From the NCBI GenBank assembly GCA_038373885.1, contig JAWZYV010013002.1, positions 127,501 through 191,500 of the forward strand: 64,000 nucleotides of DNA. Reading direction: 5' to 3'. Below the pieces are notes generated by a model that was given only the letters and a program-made list of their open reading frames with translations, did no database searches and was not told the origin of the DNA. This document shows positions 20,891 through 31,608 of the stretch, one piece after another. The stretch comes from Cheiracanthium punctorium. Its lineage: Eukaryota; Arthropoda; Arachnida; Araneae; Cheiracanthiidae. Position numbers and translations under genes: made by a program. Each line of letters begins with the position of its first letter. Within the stretch, counting starts at the first letter, position 1.

Positions 20891-21157
20891 ATAAGTACAT
20901 CCATTCCGATTTAATGCACAAGTTTCTAAGTGCTTCTCATTACTTGCAACAAAATGGCGAAACCCAAGATCAAAGTTATCCAAAACTGAACGAATAGTTT
21001 GAATTGTTATGGCCAAAATTTTACCAGAAAATGAAAATCCTCTGTTCAATGGTCAAATTCGGCATTTTTACTACTGCACAGTTTCTGCCAATTTATGAGA
21101 TTGGCAAATTGCCCAGCAAGTTTAGCATCTGTGGAAACAATTTTTTCTACTTGTGGT

Positions 21158-21654
21158 CAGGGTGCGAACTCAACAATTTCTCCAGGGGGGGGACATTTGA
21201 AAGAAAACATTCTCCAGAGGGGACACTTGAAAAGAAAAAGGAGGGAAGGTGTAAATGCTTCACTCACATGATATTACATGACAAATGCAATCGCCGACAC
21301 GTGTGGGAACTGACTTATATTCAAACAAAAGTCATAGATTGTTCTATGGAATCACAGATACATAAGCTATATACAATGTACCTGTATTGGAAGCCACCCT
21401 TGAGGGTTTTTAGTTCCAAAAGCAGACGAAATTTTAAGGCAATCGCCTTAGAGTATAGTAACAAACGATAACATACTGCTTTCATTTTGACTTCTTGACT
21501 TCAATCCCATGCCTTCCTTTATCAGCTTAACATTCCTTCAGCAGGGGATAAATAGTATCCCTGGCAGGGATCAATTAATATTTCTCTAGGCAGGGATATT
21601 ACATTCCTCAGCCGGGGACGATCCCCGGCATCCCCCCCATCAATTCGCACCCTG
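21158..21654. mobile_element. hAT-type element, 497 bp, TSD CTTGTGGT
   Basis: Inverted ends CAGGGTGCGAACTC and AATTCGCACCCTG. Perfect 8-bp duplications at 21150-21157 and 21655-21662. The right end contains stepped repeats of CAGGGAT/CCCCGGCA type. An apparent plus-strand frame crossing the left border is accidental. Confidence 0.93.
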
Positions 21655-21845
21655 CTTGTGGTTTGGTTTGGTCTAAACTGAGGAATAGACTAGGGATCGA
21701 AAAGGCCAAAAAGGTGGTTAAGTGCCATGTTTTAAATAAAAATGTTTAATTGTCAAGTAAATTTTCATTAAATAAAATTTATAATGCAAAGTTTACTCTT
21801 ATTTCATGCAATTTAGTATTTTATCATGGTTTGAAATGTACTTAA

Positions 21846-23208
21846 CAGGGCATGAAATTCATTTTTTCATAGGAGGGGAGTCTCCCTACCAACATTTATG
21901 AATGGAGGGGAGTTGAAATTTTTGGGAGGGAGGGGAAAAAAATCAAAAACCACTCTAAATCCTTAAGAGCACAAACATGATAAAATAATACTGAAGGAAT
22001 ACAAGTCAAACATTCAAGATAACTATGAGAATATTTATTTTCATCGAAAGAAGGCAAAAGATTTTACATATGCCTCTTTTTTATATTTAGCCAAATTTTG
22101 TGGAAACTTAGCAATTGAGTTTCATTTAGTTTTTCTGGTCCCAATTCTGCAATTCTCAGTAAAATGTCTAGGTTTTTATTGTTCAGTGAGTTTCGGAACT
22201 TTGATTTAATTCTGTTTTGGGTACTAAAGCCCCTTTCACAAGGAACACTTGTAACGGGCAGCACAAGAGCAATTTTTATAATCATTGCAAATATTGGAAA
22301 TGTTTCACTGTATTCCCTTAAGAATTTTTCTGAAAACTTTCCAAAATCTGAGAAGTTTTCATTTTTTGCCACCTTTTTGTATAAGGTATACTCTGCCATT
22401 GCAGTGTCAATTTTCACTTCTGGACAAAATTGTTTGACTATATCTTGAATTAAAGTATTGCCAAAATCTGTTTTTGCTCCATTTGCATTGATTGCAGCAG
22501 GTTCAATGCACTGAAATTTCAAACACATATCGAGAGTTTCAGGAGGAAATCTTCGATCCATTTCTTCTATTAAGTTTCCGATATAAGTGGACTTCAAGTT
22601 ATCTATTCCTAATTTTTGATTATTGCAGGAATCAGTGAGTTTATTTTTACGAAATATATTTCCCTGTAGTTCAGAAAAAAAAATTTCCTCGTTTGGACCA
22701 CGTGTCACTTGCAGCTCTTCTAAGCTTTCTTTCATAGATTTAATCATATTGGTGACACTAAAAAGCACCAAATTTTCACTTTGTAAAAATTTGGATAGTA
22801 TTGTAAATGGTTGGAATATATTCATCATGATGTGAATGAGAGCTACAAAAGAAAATTCAGAAACTAACTTGAGAATTCCTTTTGCTTTTGCAGCATCCCC
22901 TGTTTTTAGACTAGCATCATGTTCCAGTGCAGCTCTCAATCAGTCAAGGGTTCTGAAAACGACTGATACACAAGGCCCTACTTATAAGCCTTTTGTATTT
23001 ATATTTCTTAAGCTACATTCCGAGTTTTAGAAGCAACAAGTTCATCCGAAAATCGGGGAAATTATCAGAAACGGGAAATGTCATTGCAAAAAGTAAATTT
23101 TCTGGAAATTTTGGGAATTTTTCAGGACGGGAGGCTGCCGCATCGGCAATCGTTTTCGGCGGGATTTTTAAATTTCGGGCGCGAATCCCGCCTGAAATTC
23201 AAGCCCTG
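21846..23208 (-). mobile_element. hAT transposon with internal transposase, 1363 bp
   Basis: Ends CAGGGCATGAAATTC and GAAATTCAAGCCCTG are inverted repeats. CTTAA flanks both sides (21841-21845 and 23209-23213), shorter than the usual 8-bp duplication. A minus-strand hAT transposase C-terminal half lies inside. The N-terminal half of the gene and any BED finger are absent, so it is an internally deleted copy. Confidence 0.85.
22064..22939 (-). pseudogene. hAT transposase, C-terminal half
   Basis: The 291-residue minus-strand frame ends with the hAT dimerisation domain: LVLPVTSVPCERGFSTQNRI, then KSKFRNSLNN and LLRIAELGP. The upstream part (LIEEMDRRFPPETLDMC) resembles the helical insertion region of ZNF862/KIAA1586-like hAT transposases. 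Full-length proteins of this group are about 600-800 residues, so the RNase H-like core start and DNA-binding domain are missing. The start codon at 22939 is internal to the original gene. The frame itself is uninterrupted, so the element is not very old. Confidence 0.88.
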
Positions 23209-23583
23209 CTTAATATTTATTTTTAAATTATTATTTTGCAAAATTAAAACTACTAAAAAAAACTTTTTTTTATGGGAAGAATTTAAAAAGTAGTATGCTA
23301 AAAAATTAATTTTTAATCTTTTGTCATTATACTTATAATTAAATATTTTATTCGTATTTGAAAACTTATTTATGAGATAAATTACTAAGTTATCCCTGCC
23401 TGCACGCTACAACTGTTCATTTCAAGATAAATATTGCAAACAGAATTGGATCAAGGTTTTATTATTTTTTAAAAAGTGATTGTTTTTTATGTTGAAGTAA
23501 GAAAATAATTATATAAAATTAAACTGGAACATATATATTTATCTAAAATAATGCACTAAGTTATGTACGTAATATTATATATA

Positions 23584-24262
23584 TACAAGGTGTCCCAAAA
23601 AGGTAGTAACGGGCTTTAATTCTTTATCTATTAGTGATATGTGAGCAGTGTAAACTGAAAAATGTTCGGAAGTAAGACTCAAGGAAAAATTCCTCTCAGT
23701 AATTTTCAAAAAGTTACACTGTTTAAATTTGTATACGACCTCAGTACAAAAAAAATTCCCATTAGTAAAATGTGCCCTATACACTCATGAGGTGATATAC
23801 AAAATTTGAGAATTATACCTTAAAAAGTGCCAGATATATGAAGATAAATATAATGCTGACTAAAACCACTTTTCCATCGCTCTTAAAGGGAAATCATGTT
23901 GAAGATCACATTTTAGGGGTCTTACAGAAATTAAGAAAATCTTTTTCTCACTTTACATTCAAAATCATGTATAATCCCTGATCATCTTATTTAAAGATAT
24001 CTCTACGACGCTGTATGATGAAAGGCTCAAATTTGGTACACCACCTAATTAGTGCGTGTGCACATTTTAATAATTTGGAATGTTTTTGTACGTGGTCATT
24101 AAAATTATTAAAGTGTAACTTTTTGAAAATTAAAGAGAGGAATTTTTTCTTAAAAGTCCTATTTCTGACCTTATTTTGACCATTTTTTCAATTTACACTG
24201 CCCAGTTATCTCTATTAGATAAAGAATTAAAGCCCGTTGCCACTTTTTTGGGACACCCTGTA
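23584..24262. mobile_element. Foldback-type element with long inverted repeats
   Basis: TACAAGGTGTCCCAAAAAGG at the left is matched in inverse by the right end (...TTTTTTGGGACACCCTGTA). The match continues inward for about 170 bases through GGGCTTTAATTCTTTATCTA, CAGTGTAAA and TTTTCAAAAAGTTACACT, with moderate divergence. It is flanked by TA-rich sequence, which would fit TA target choice. There is no coding. The arms would form one long hairpin. Confidence 0.88.
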
Positions 24263-24384
24263 TATTTAATGTTAAATAATAAACGATTTGAATGAAAGAA
24301 AGGAAAAATTTTGATAATGTTTAATAAAACCCCAAAAAAACATTTCTCTGGGGGTTTTTTAAAAAAGCTTACTTGGGTTTTTAT

Positions 24385-25822
24385 GGGTTTGTGGGCGGGT
24401 CCAAAACCCTGGTGTCATTCGCAAGCAGAAAAAGAAAAGCTCAATGGTTTGCAGCAAAAACTCATTTTCAAAGTGTCTCATTTCTACATCATACTGTTTT
24501 TTAGGTTTAAGTTATAGCATTACTACCTCACACACTATACATGATGTGAACAATCATTTTATTTTACTAGCTGTGTGCCTGTTCACGAATGTGCCTGTCT
24601 GACAATAGGCAAAGAATACTTTCCTGAAACAGGCATGTACCTGCTTAAATTAAATTTTGGGGCAATTTGTGGAGCAAAAAAAGAATCACATTTTTGGAGC
24701 AAGAAAAACAGATTTCTGGAGAAATTTGGAACACAAAAAAGTCACTTATGGAGCACAAATAATGCCAATTTTGAAACACAAAATTTACTTTTTCAAGGGA
24801 AGGGAGAAGTGATGTAAAAGTGCTAATCTGAAAAATGAAAATTAGGGAGGTTCTTAAAACACTTTGCTAGCAACAAAAACTACACATGCACAGACAATTC
24901 TTAGATAAAAATACATCATATTCACATTTTCTACACCATCATTTTCCCCCCTCCCCCAAATTTAAAATAAAAATTCCATTTTGGTTAGAAGTGGCGAATC
25001 TAAAGTCTCACAAACAAAAGATTTTTCATCCAATTTAACATTGCTTTGTATAACTTCATATTTTATTTCTACAAGGGGTGTGTGTGTCAGAAGTTTCAAA
25101 AAATAATTATTAAAAAGTTCAGTTAATTTATACACTGTTATACTAAATATCTATTTTAAAGTTAAAAAACAAAATACTAATTTACGGTAAACCTTATAAA
25201 TACTGTCAGTGGCTTAAAAATTGGTAACAAAAAATTTCATCAACTTAAGTAAAATTATTAAATTTAAAATATTGGTCTTCAAGTATTAGACATTTTAAAA
25301 CAAAGGAATGTCAATGGAAAAATTTGCACTTTTCAGATTGATGGATAAAAGATTGAAATTGGAATGGTTAGAACGTGCAATGAAATTTTTTGTACACATT
25401 TGAGAGATTAAAAACGTTTTGAGCACATGGAAAAATTTTAAATTACACTTTTGGTGAATTTGGAGCAAAAATGTCCAAAAATTATCTACTTGTAGCAGAT
25501 TGGATCATCATCATTGATTTGGTGCAATTTGGAGCAACTGGTGCATCCTTATTAAAATAACTACCAGTGACAAAACAAAATCTAAAAAAAATCACAATTT
25601 ATGTAGTATATTTTGTTGAAACAATATGGTATACATTACCGCAATGTAGGATTATAGTTTAGTTAGCTGTAAGAGGATCGTTGAAAAATGATGAATAGAC
25701 CACTTTTAATTTCACGAAATATTTATTAACATGGTACAGTGTGCTTTAATTCATATTAACGTAACAAATCTACTAATACTACCTACTACTTATACTATCT
25801 ATTACTTATTAAATATTATCGT
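24385..25822 (+). repeat. Dispersed repeat family, copy 1
   Basis: Shares blocks with copies at 31609 and 57409. These are GGTGTCATTCGC...AGAAAAG, TCATTTCTACATCATA near 24480, the head block ACTAGCTGTGTGCC at 24567, and GTTTAGTTAGCTGT near 25660 with the AATATTTATTAA stretch after it. It is diverged and ends at a hAT insertion at 25823. It has no coding frame. Confidence 0.7.
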
Positions 25823-26542
25823 TAGGGATCGACCGATAGTATCAGTGTTGGAACCTCCTCTTTTTTTAGGTATTGGTATTGGTTTTTTCATATTTCAAAA
25901 GTATTGGGAAAGTATCAGATCCCGATACATTCATCCATTTTTACCGATACTTTTCAACCAATACTTAGTTTTTTAGAAGAAGAACAATGCAGACGCAGTA
26001 CCACTCAAGAATCTATTCTGGTGATGAGATTACAGGCGCGTTTCACTGGCATATTTGTTTGCGCGACTGCTTTTCAACTGTGTTTTTTTTTTTTTTTAAC
26101 CATCACTAAATATGGATGTACCATCATCACGTGTGGAAGAAAGTGGTTGAGGAAATGTTAGATAGCAGTGGAACAGGATAGTCGTCTATTCTGTTAAAAT
26201 ATTTCGATTTGGAACCTAACAGTAAATATACGATCTGTAAAGAATTAAAAAAGCAGAAGTCGAGAGGTAGGCTATAATTTTACTTCAGCTTTATAAACAT
26301 TTGTTTTCTACACACACACATATATATATACACACATAAGATTTATTGGGAGGATTTTTGTTTAAAACTGGATTTAAATTTTTATTTTAAAAATTTGTGC
26401 AAGAACATCTGATTCGTCTTAGGTATGATATAGATATCAAAGCTGATGGGGGAGACTGTCCTTGACATCGTTTGATATTTCAAGGGATCATGGCCTTAAA
26501 AATTTCAGAAAAATCTATATTGATATATATGCGTGACCCCTA
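25823..26542 (+). mobile_element. Degraded hAT element with BED-finger remnant
   Basis: The left end TAGGGATCGACCGATA and the right end (about GTGACCCCTA) are partial inverted repeats typical of ZBED/Ac-type hATs. On the plus strand near 26185-26275 the frame reads SSILLKYFDLEPNSKYTICK, a decayed BED zinc finger (first conserved Cys lost or displaced). The direct repeats next to the ends do not match, so the borders are approximate. Confidence 0.6.
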
Positions 26543-26662
26543 ATTTAAATAATTTATTTTAAATCAGCCCTTCAAAATTTTTATATTGTGATTTTGTATA
26601 GGAAATTAAACCGAAACTAACTTTAAGAATCACTCACACCCTTTTGAACCAACAAGGTATAA

Positions 26663-27759
26663 TAGGGTAGAGAGCGTACCGGCAACCCCGACCGGTTCCC
26701 ATGTTGGTGCCACGTGATTTCTGCTGCAATTCCGCAACTCCGGAAATAGCTCCCATTCATTTGTATGGACTAAAGACTATGCCCAGTTTCGTTTTAATAA
26801 TTTTTTAAGGAAAAATGGTTATGCGGTGCAGCGCATACGGATGCAAAGAAAGTTTTGTCAAAGGAGGATCTGTAACCTTTCACAGGTAAGTTGAAATTGT
26901 ACAATTTAGTACTTTATTTTTGGTATTTTTGTCATTTTAATACTTCTATTGAATTGGTAGGAAAGTTTCAGTCATATTTTATAGAAAAATCACCGCTGTT
27001 AGTGAGTTTTAAAGCATGTATTATTAGTACCTAAGTGTATTTAATACTGCAACACTATTTATTTTAATTACCCTTTTAAAGTAATTGATTTTTATATTCT
27101 TTTTTCGTTTGCTCCGTCGAAATTGAAAGCTGCGCCAGTTGGCTATAATCGTTTATCGCCAAGTCCTACGTATTTTGTTTTCGTAAACAAGTACTGCTGG
27201 TAATAAAACAAACAAACATTGGTATTGTTATTATTAAAGAGATATTGAAAAAAAACTGCGATAAAATTTATTTTCAAAACTTGGTTAAATCTTACAGAAA
27301 GTTCTTTAATATCTTTCTGGGTAAAAGAAGTGAAAATCTTTATTAATGCAGTTTAAAACAAGCATTTAAAGTGAAAATTATTTTAAAATTCAGATTACTT
27401 TTATAAAAGCAGTACTTTACTATTACTTTCTACAAAATCAATTAAAAGAATTTGGTCTATAATTAACGGCTTTTAAAAGTACAGTGCAAATCATTTTACA
27501 GATTATTAAACTATAAAGAAATATCCAAAAAATAAACATTAAATTAACTAAAAATAAAAGATTTTCCAGTCTTAATTCGTTGGTATTGTTATATGTCAGA
27601 TGACTAGGTTTAAAAAAAAAAAAAAATCTCGCGCACACTAAAAGTGCGCCAAACTAGTGATGAGTGGCCTAACGTATTACCCCAAACGGCCGAAGTCACG
27701 TGGTATATGCTGGCTCCTGGCTAGCAGACGAAATCCCGCTGAATGCGCCGTCTACCCTA
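26663..27759 (+). mobile_element. P-element-like transposon carrying a THAP exon, 1.1 kb
   Basis: TAGGGTAGA at the left and TCTACCCTA at the right are perfect 9-bp terminal inverted repeats, with weaker extension (GCG after two bases). GTATAA flanks both ends (26657-26662 and 27760-27765). About 45-55 bases inside each end there is a second, subterminal inverted repeat around CCACGTGA (26708-26722 and 27689-27705). P elements also have short terminal plus subterminal inverted repeats, and their transposase begins with a THAP domain. Here only the THAP exon is visible. The rest of the inside shows no transposase, so the copy would be non-autonomous. The usual P duplication is 8 bp, so the 6-bp repeat is a caveat. 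Confidence 0.6.
26815..26885 (+). CDS. THAP-domain first exon
   Basis: ATG at 26815 opens MVMRCSAYGCKESFVKG and then GSVTFHR. The exon ends at a consensus donor G|GTAAGT (26886). THAP domains are C2CH zinc-binding DNA-recognition modules. The first two ligands are the Cys of CSAYGC, and the intron after FHR is a common THAP gene position. The second half of the domain (C..H with AVPTIF) must be in another exon and was not found. Most likely the 5' exon of a P-like transposase. The alternative is the first exon of a host THAP gene. Confidence 0.75.
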
Positions 27760-27765
27760 GTATAA

Positions 27766-28235
27766 GAAGTCATTGTTTTGAACAAGTATTCGAGTGTTAA
27801 GTCCCATGTCAGTTTCATTTTTTAAATTTAGTTCTCTGTAAAAACGAATCATGTCACACAACAATAAGTTCTAAAATTTCTTTTAAATTCGTGTTTTTAC
27901 AAAAGCTAATTACTTATTCACAAAACGAAAGTAGGAAATATGGCTATTACTCAAATATTTTTTTTTGCGTGGTTGTACAGTCTGATGGTAAATGCACTTT
28001 AAAAGTCTGCCACCCAAGGCACTCCCATCGTGTACACTTTCTGTAACACAAAACGCTCATTGTAAGTACTGAATAACGCACAGAGAAAAACAATATAGTA
28101 ATCTGGATAAAAGCAGTCTTAATCAAATGCGAAACCGTAAAAATATTAATCAAGTAATGAACTATAAGAAACTAATGATTTAATCAATTTATTGAACTAA
28201 CTACAATGTTTAGGTTAAATTTCAGAGGTGGGGGT
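27766..28235. other. Non-coding stretch, no gene seen
   Basis: AT-rich, no motif. Confidence 0.5.
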
Positions 28236-28269
28236 CCTCAAACTTTTTCCTTAAGGAAAAAGTTTGAGG
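28236..28269. repeat. 34-bp perfect palindrome
   Basis: Arms CCTCAAACTTTTTCCTT and AAGGAAAAAGTTTGAGG are exact reverse complements with no spacer. GGTCCTCAAACTTT is a common type of hAT end, so this may be two such ends joined head to head. An open frame crossing it (28206-28496) has no motif. Confidence 0.95.
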
Positions 28270-29087
28270 AGGGCTCAAGGATACATCGCTGCTTTCCGGC
28301 ATTATCCCAAAAATGTACATATGGCGACTTGACTTTGGCAAAATGCAATGAATGGCGCAAAGATAACTTCTGTTTCTACTGGTATTTTACAGACAGTGGT
28401 ATAACAGTAGGATGGCAGGACGGGCAAGATATCGCAGGCTTCCGGCCAGAGCCTCCCAACTCCCACATGAGACTGTCATTCATTACATTTTACTGAAAAA
28501 AAAATGCATATTAAAATTCTTTATTCAATTAATTTAAGTTACCGATTGAAGTACATAAATTAAACAACAAACAAAAAAAATGTATCGTATTTAAAGGTAT
28601 CAGTTAGAAAAAGTAACAGCTTTGTTCTGTAAAGCGTAGTAATAAAGTTGGCCCAAGCAATGAATTCGCTATGGGCCATAACAAGTAGTTACGCTTTGTG
28701 CTTTTGTTTTACTCTGTTAATTAGAAATTGAACTTTAATTGGATAGTTTAGATTCAATTAAAAGTAACAGTCAAAAATAAATCCAGGCTACCATTACACA
28801 GAGAAAAGAGTCTGGATTTGTGAATTTGAGCGATTATATGTTTCTTTGTAAAAAGTTAGCACTGAGGCGTAAAGAGCATATGTTAAAATAAAAGTCTGAA
28901 TGTGCATTTTGTTGTCTGACAAAATTAAAAAACATTGACTTATAAATTTATTTCAAGATGGGACAATTTTAAAATTTGTAAATGATACATAACCTTAAAT
29001 TTCAATCAATGGCTCCTCTGTTAATCGGTATTCAGAGAATTTGCTAAATTCCTTCATAGCACGGTCTTTTAAGGCAGAATTTCCTAA

Positions 29088-29587
29088 CCCTTTGAGGCGC
29101 AACCCTTTCCCAAGGCTGAAAAAAGGGCAGCCGTTGCTATCGCTTGACTTAACTACCAGCTAGATGGCGGACGATTGAAACATTCATCGCGTGCCACAGA
29201 TCTAGAGACCCTTTTTTGACACAGCTGCACAGCCAGCTGTCGTCAAAAAAGGGGCCCCAAATCTGTGGCACGCTATGAACGTTTCGATCGTCCGCCATCT
29301 TGCTGGTAGTTAAGTCGAGCGCTGGCAACAGCTGCCCTTTTTTCAGCATTGGGCAATCTATTCAGCTGTTCTCGCATTCTTCCATTTTTCTGCAGATGTC
29401 AGTGCTGTTCAATATAATCGTGACAATTTTTTTACGGGAAATGACGTGCTTAAAAAGTAAAGGATTCTCGTGGAGCTATTTCATCCGCAACTATTTTTAT
29501 AGAAACCAAATCTATTCTGCATGATTGGCAACAGTCAAAACGTCAGAGTTTGGTATTCCCAGAGCAGGAATACTGCACGTTAAAGGG
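29088..29587. mobile_element. piggyBac-like MITE, 500 bp
   Basis: CCCTTTGAGGCG at the left and AAAGGG at the right are inverted, flanked by CTAA (29084-29087, one change from TTAA) and TTAA (29588-29591). TTAA targets with CCCTTT ends are typical of piggyBac-type elements. The second copy of the host repeat (30001-30010) lacks the insertion and shows the empty site. The inside is dominated by a 233-bp palindrome. Confidence 0.8.
29115..29347. repeat. 233-bp imperfect palindrome
   Basis: Arms of about 110 bases match in inverse with few mismatches. Examples are GCTGAAAAAAGGGCAGC with GCTGCCCTTTTTTCAGC, and GATGGCGGACGAT with ATCGTCCGCCATC. The centre is CAGCTGCACAGCCAGCTG. The RNA would be a long hairpin. 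Confidence 0.92.
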
Positions 29588-31252
29588 TTAATCTGAACGA
29601 ACATCAAATTGGTGTTTAAACTCATGACATCAAAGTGACGCAGATCTCACTTACCATTTAAAACTCAGGAAACCACATTTGAATTACCAAGGTGACAGAA
29701 ATCAAAATGTAATGGGTAAATAGCGAAACTTCTATGCAGCAGCTAATTGAATTTAAAATGATATTTCATTATAAAATTTAGGGATGCAAAGGTAGGGATA
29801 AAAGGTAGAAAAAACCATTTCCCAGAATTTAAATAACATTTATTTTCCACAAAAACGTTCTAGTGACTTGTCGCAAACATGCCACTGAAGATTAAAAACA
29901 AACTTATTTTCAACTTAAATTTCAATCAATGGCTCCTCTGTTAATCGGCATTCAGAGAATTCGCTAAATTCCTTCATGGCATGGTCTTTTAAGGCAGAAT
30001 TTATAAATCTGAACGAACTTCAAATTGGTGTTTAAACTCATGACATCTAAGTGACGCAGATCTCACTTACCATTTAAAACTCAGGAAACCACATATGAAT
30101 TACCAAGATGACGGAAACCAAAATGTAATGGGTAAATAACGAAATTTCTATGCAGCAGCTAATTGAATTTAAAATGATATTTCATTATAAAATAAAATTC
30201 ATAGAAAATCTCCTAATTTATATATTTATTTTGTTTAAAGTTTAAGAGGGTTAAGTGTGCATTCTATAATCTGGCCAAACTACAAAACATTCTGACTGAT
30301 AGATTTAAGGATGCAACAATTTAAAAATAAATACATGAAATTTTCTGATAAATGTGGAATTTCTTTTAAGAAGTCTCAAAAATCAGTAAATAATGTTAAA
30401 CATTCAGAACAAACTGTTGTTGAAGGATAATTTTTTCTTCTATCTGATTTATATGACAGCCATTTCCTTATACATAGTATTTGCTCTTATCGCTGAATAT
30501 CTATGAGAAATTGCTCAAAAATACATAAAATATGGAATAAAACAATTTCTAGGCCGAATTTTGAAAAAATCGCTTTGATGTGCACACTTCCTGTTTAGAA
30601 CTTCCTGTGTACCAAATTTGGTGTTTCTACGTGTAGCCATTTGTTTGTAATGTCATCAAACAAAAAAACAGACACACATATTTTATAAATACAGAAAAGA
30701 TGAATTTTAATACTATTTTATAAAGTTAGATAAGAAAATGAAAATTCAAGTAAAAATTTCTACAATTATACAAGAATCAACAGTTCAAATTATATAAATA
30801 AATATATTTTTCTCAGCCACTATTTTGATGATTTTGTCATATAATCAGATTTCTCTTCCATTTCACAGACCTTTCTTCAATTTACTTGAAATTCCTTGGC
30901 TTTGCAGATCTGTACCCCAACCCTCGACTTTAGGTTTGTAAAAAGTTTTTAAAATATAACATTGCTGCATTAAAATCAGCATGTGAAATATCACTCTTAA
31001 AATATTTAGTATATTTTGGGGAGGTGTAACATAAATCTGAAGAAACTTACTTTTTTTTTAATTCTTATCAGCTACAGCACTTGAGTCACTTGAATGGTTC
31101 ATGTAATACTACTACAATGATACTGAATTTGTCTTTTAGTTCATATGCATAAAAATAAATAAAATTTAAAAGAAACTATTTTTTAACCAAACCTAATCAA
31201 CCTAAACATGAAATAAACATTTAAAGCAACCTAGGTCCCAATTAGTTTAGGT

Positions 31253-31385
31253 CAGTAGCATAGTCAGGATTTTATTTTGGGCGGGGGTAGGGGTGCTGGG
31301 TATCAATCAACCTGTAAGCTAAATATCAAACTAAATAAAGGGTCCCATTTCAGGGGCTGCATCCCCCCCTCAGGCTATGCCCCTG
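31253..31385. mobile_element. hAT-type MITE, 133 bp, TSD GTTTAGGT
   Basis: Inverted ends CAGTAGCATAGTCAGG and CAGGCTATGCCCCTG. Perfect 8-bp duplications at 31245-31252 and 31386-31393. A G-run lies at the left end. Confidence 0.93.
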
Positions 31386-31489
31386 GTTTAGGTATTATTT
31401 TGATACATTATGAAGGTTTTTTAAAAAGCCTCAAGTACTTTGCAATCATATTGTTTTTTTCAGTTAGATTTTGTAATGTAAATTTAAAA

Positions 31490-31608
31490 ATTCTTCTCTC
31501 TTTTACTAAATAAATAAATAAATTTTAAAAAAAGCTGTCCTATAAAATTAATCAGCTTTATGCACAGAATCTAATAGTATCAATATATAGACCTTATTTA
31601 TTTAATAC
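31490..31608 (+). repeat. Flank duplicate, first copy
   Basis: Matches 33868-33966 (TTCTTCTCTCTTTTACTAAA... then CAGCTTTATGCACAGAATCT...). It sits directly before a copy of the dispersed repeat family; the second copy sits before an inverted copy of the same family. Confidence 0.85.

Larger units (their letters stand above)
28990..30690 (+). repeat. Dispersed repeat family, copy 2, with internal duplication
   Basis: Its right part (about 30190-30690) matches 33050-33573, including ACCAAATTTGGTGTTTCTA and a closing CAGACACACAT block. A stretch of about 285 bases occurs twice (28990-29081 plus 29592-29777, and 29912-30193). The first copy is interrupted by a piggyBac-like insertion. No coding. 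Confidence 0.8.

Noticed and set aside
21004..21471. 155-codon plus-strand frame
   Set aside because: It crosses the left border and target duplication of a hAT MITE, so it cannot be an original gene.
28206..28496. 96-codon plus-strand frame after the THAP exon
   Set aside because: It runs through a perfect palindrome, lacks THAP ligands, and lies outside the P-like element.
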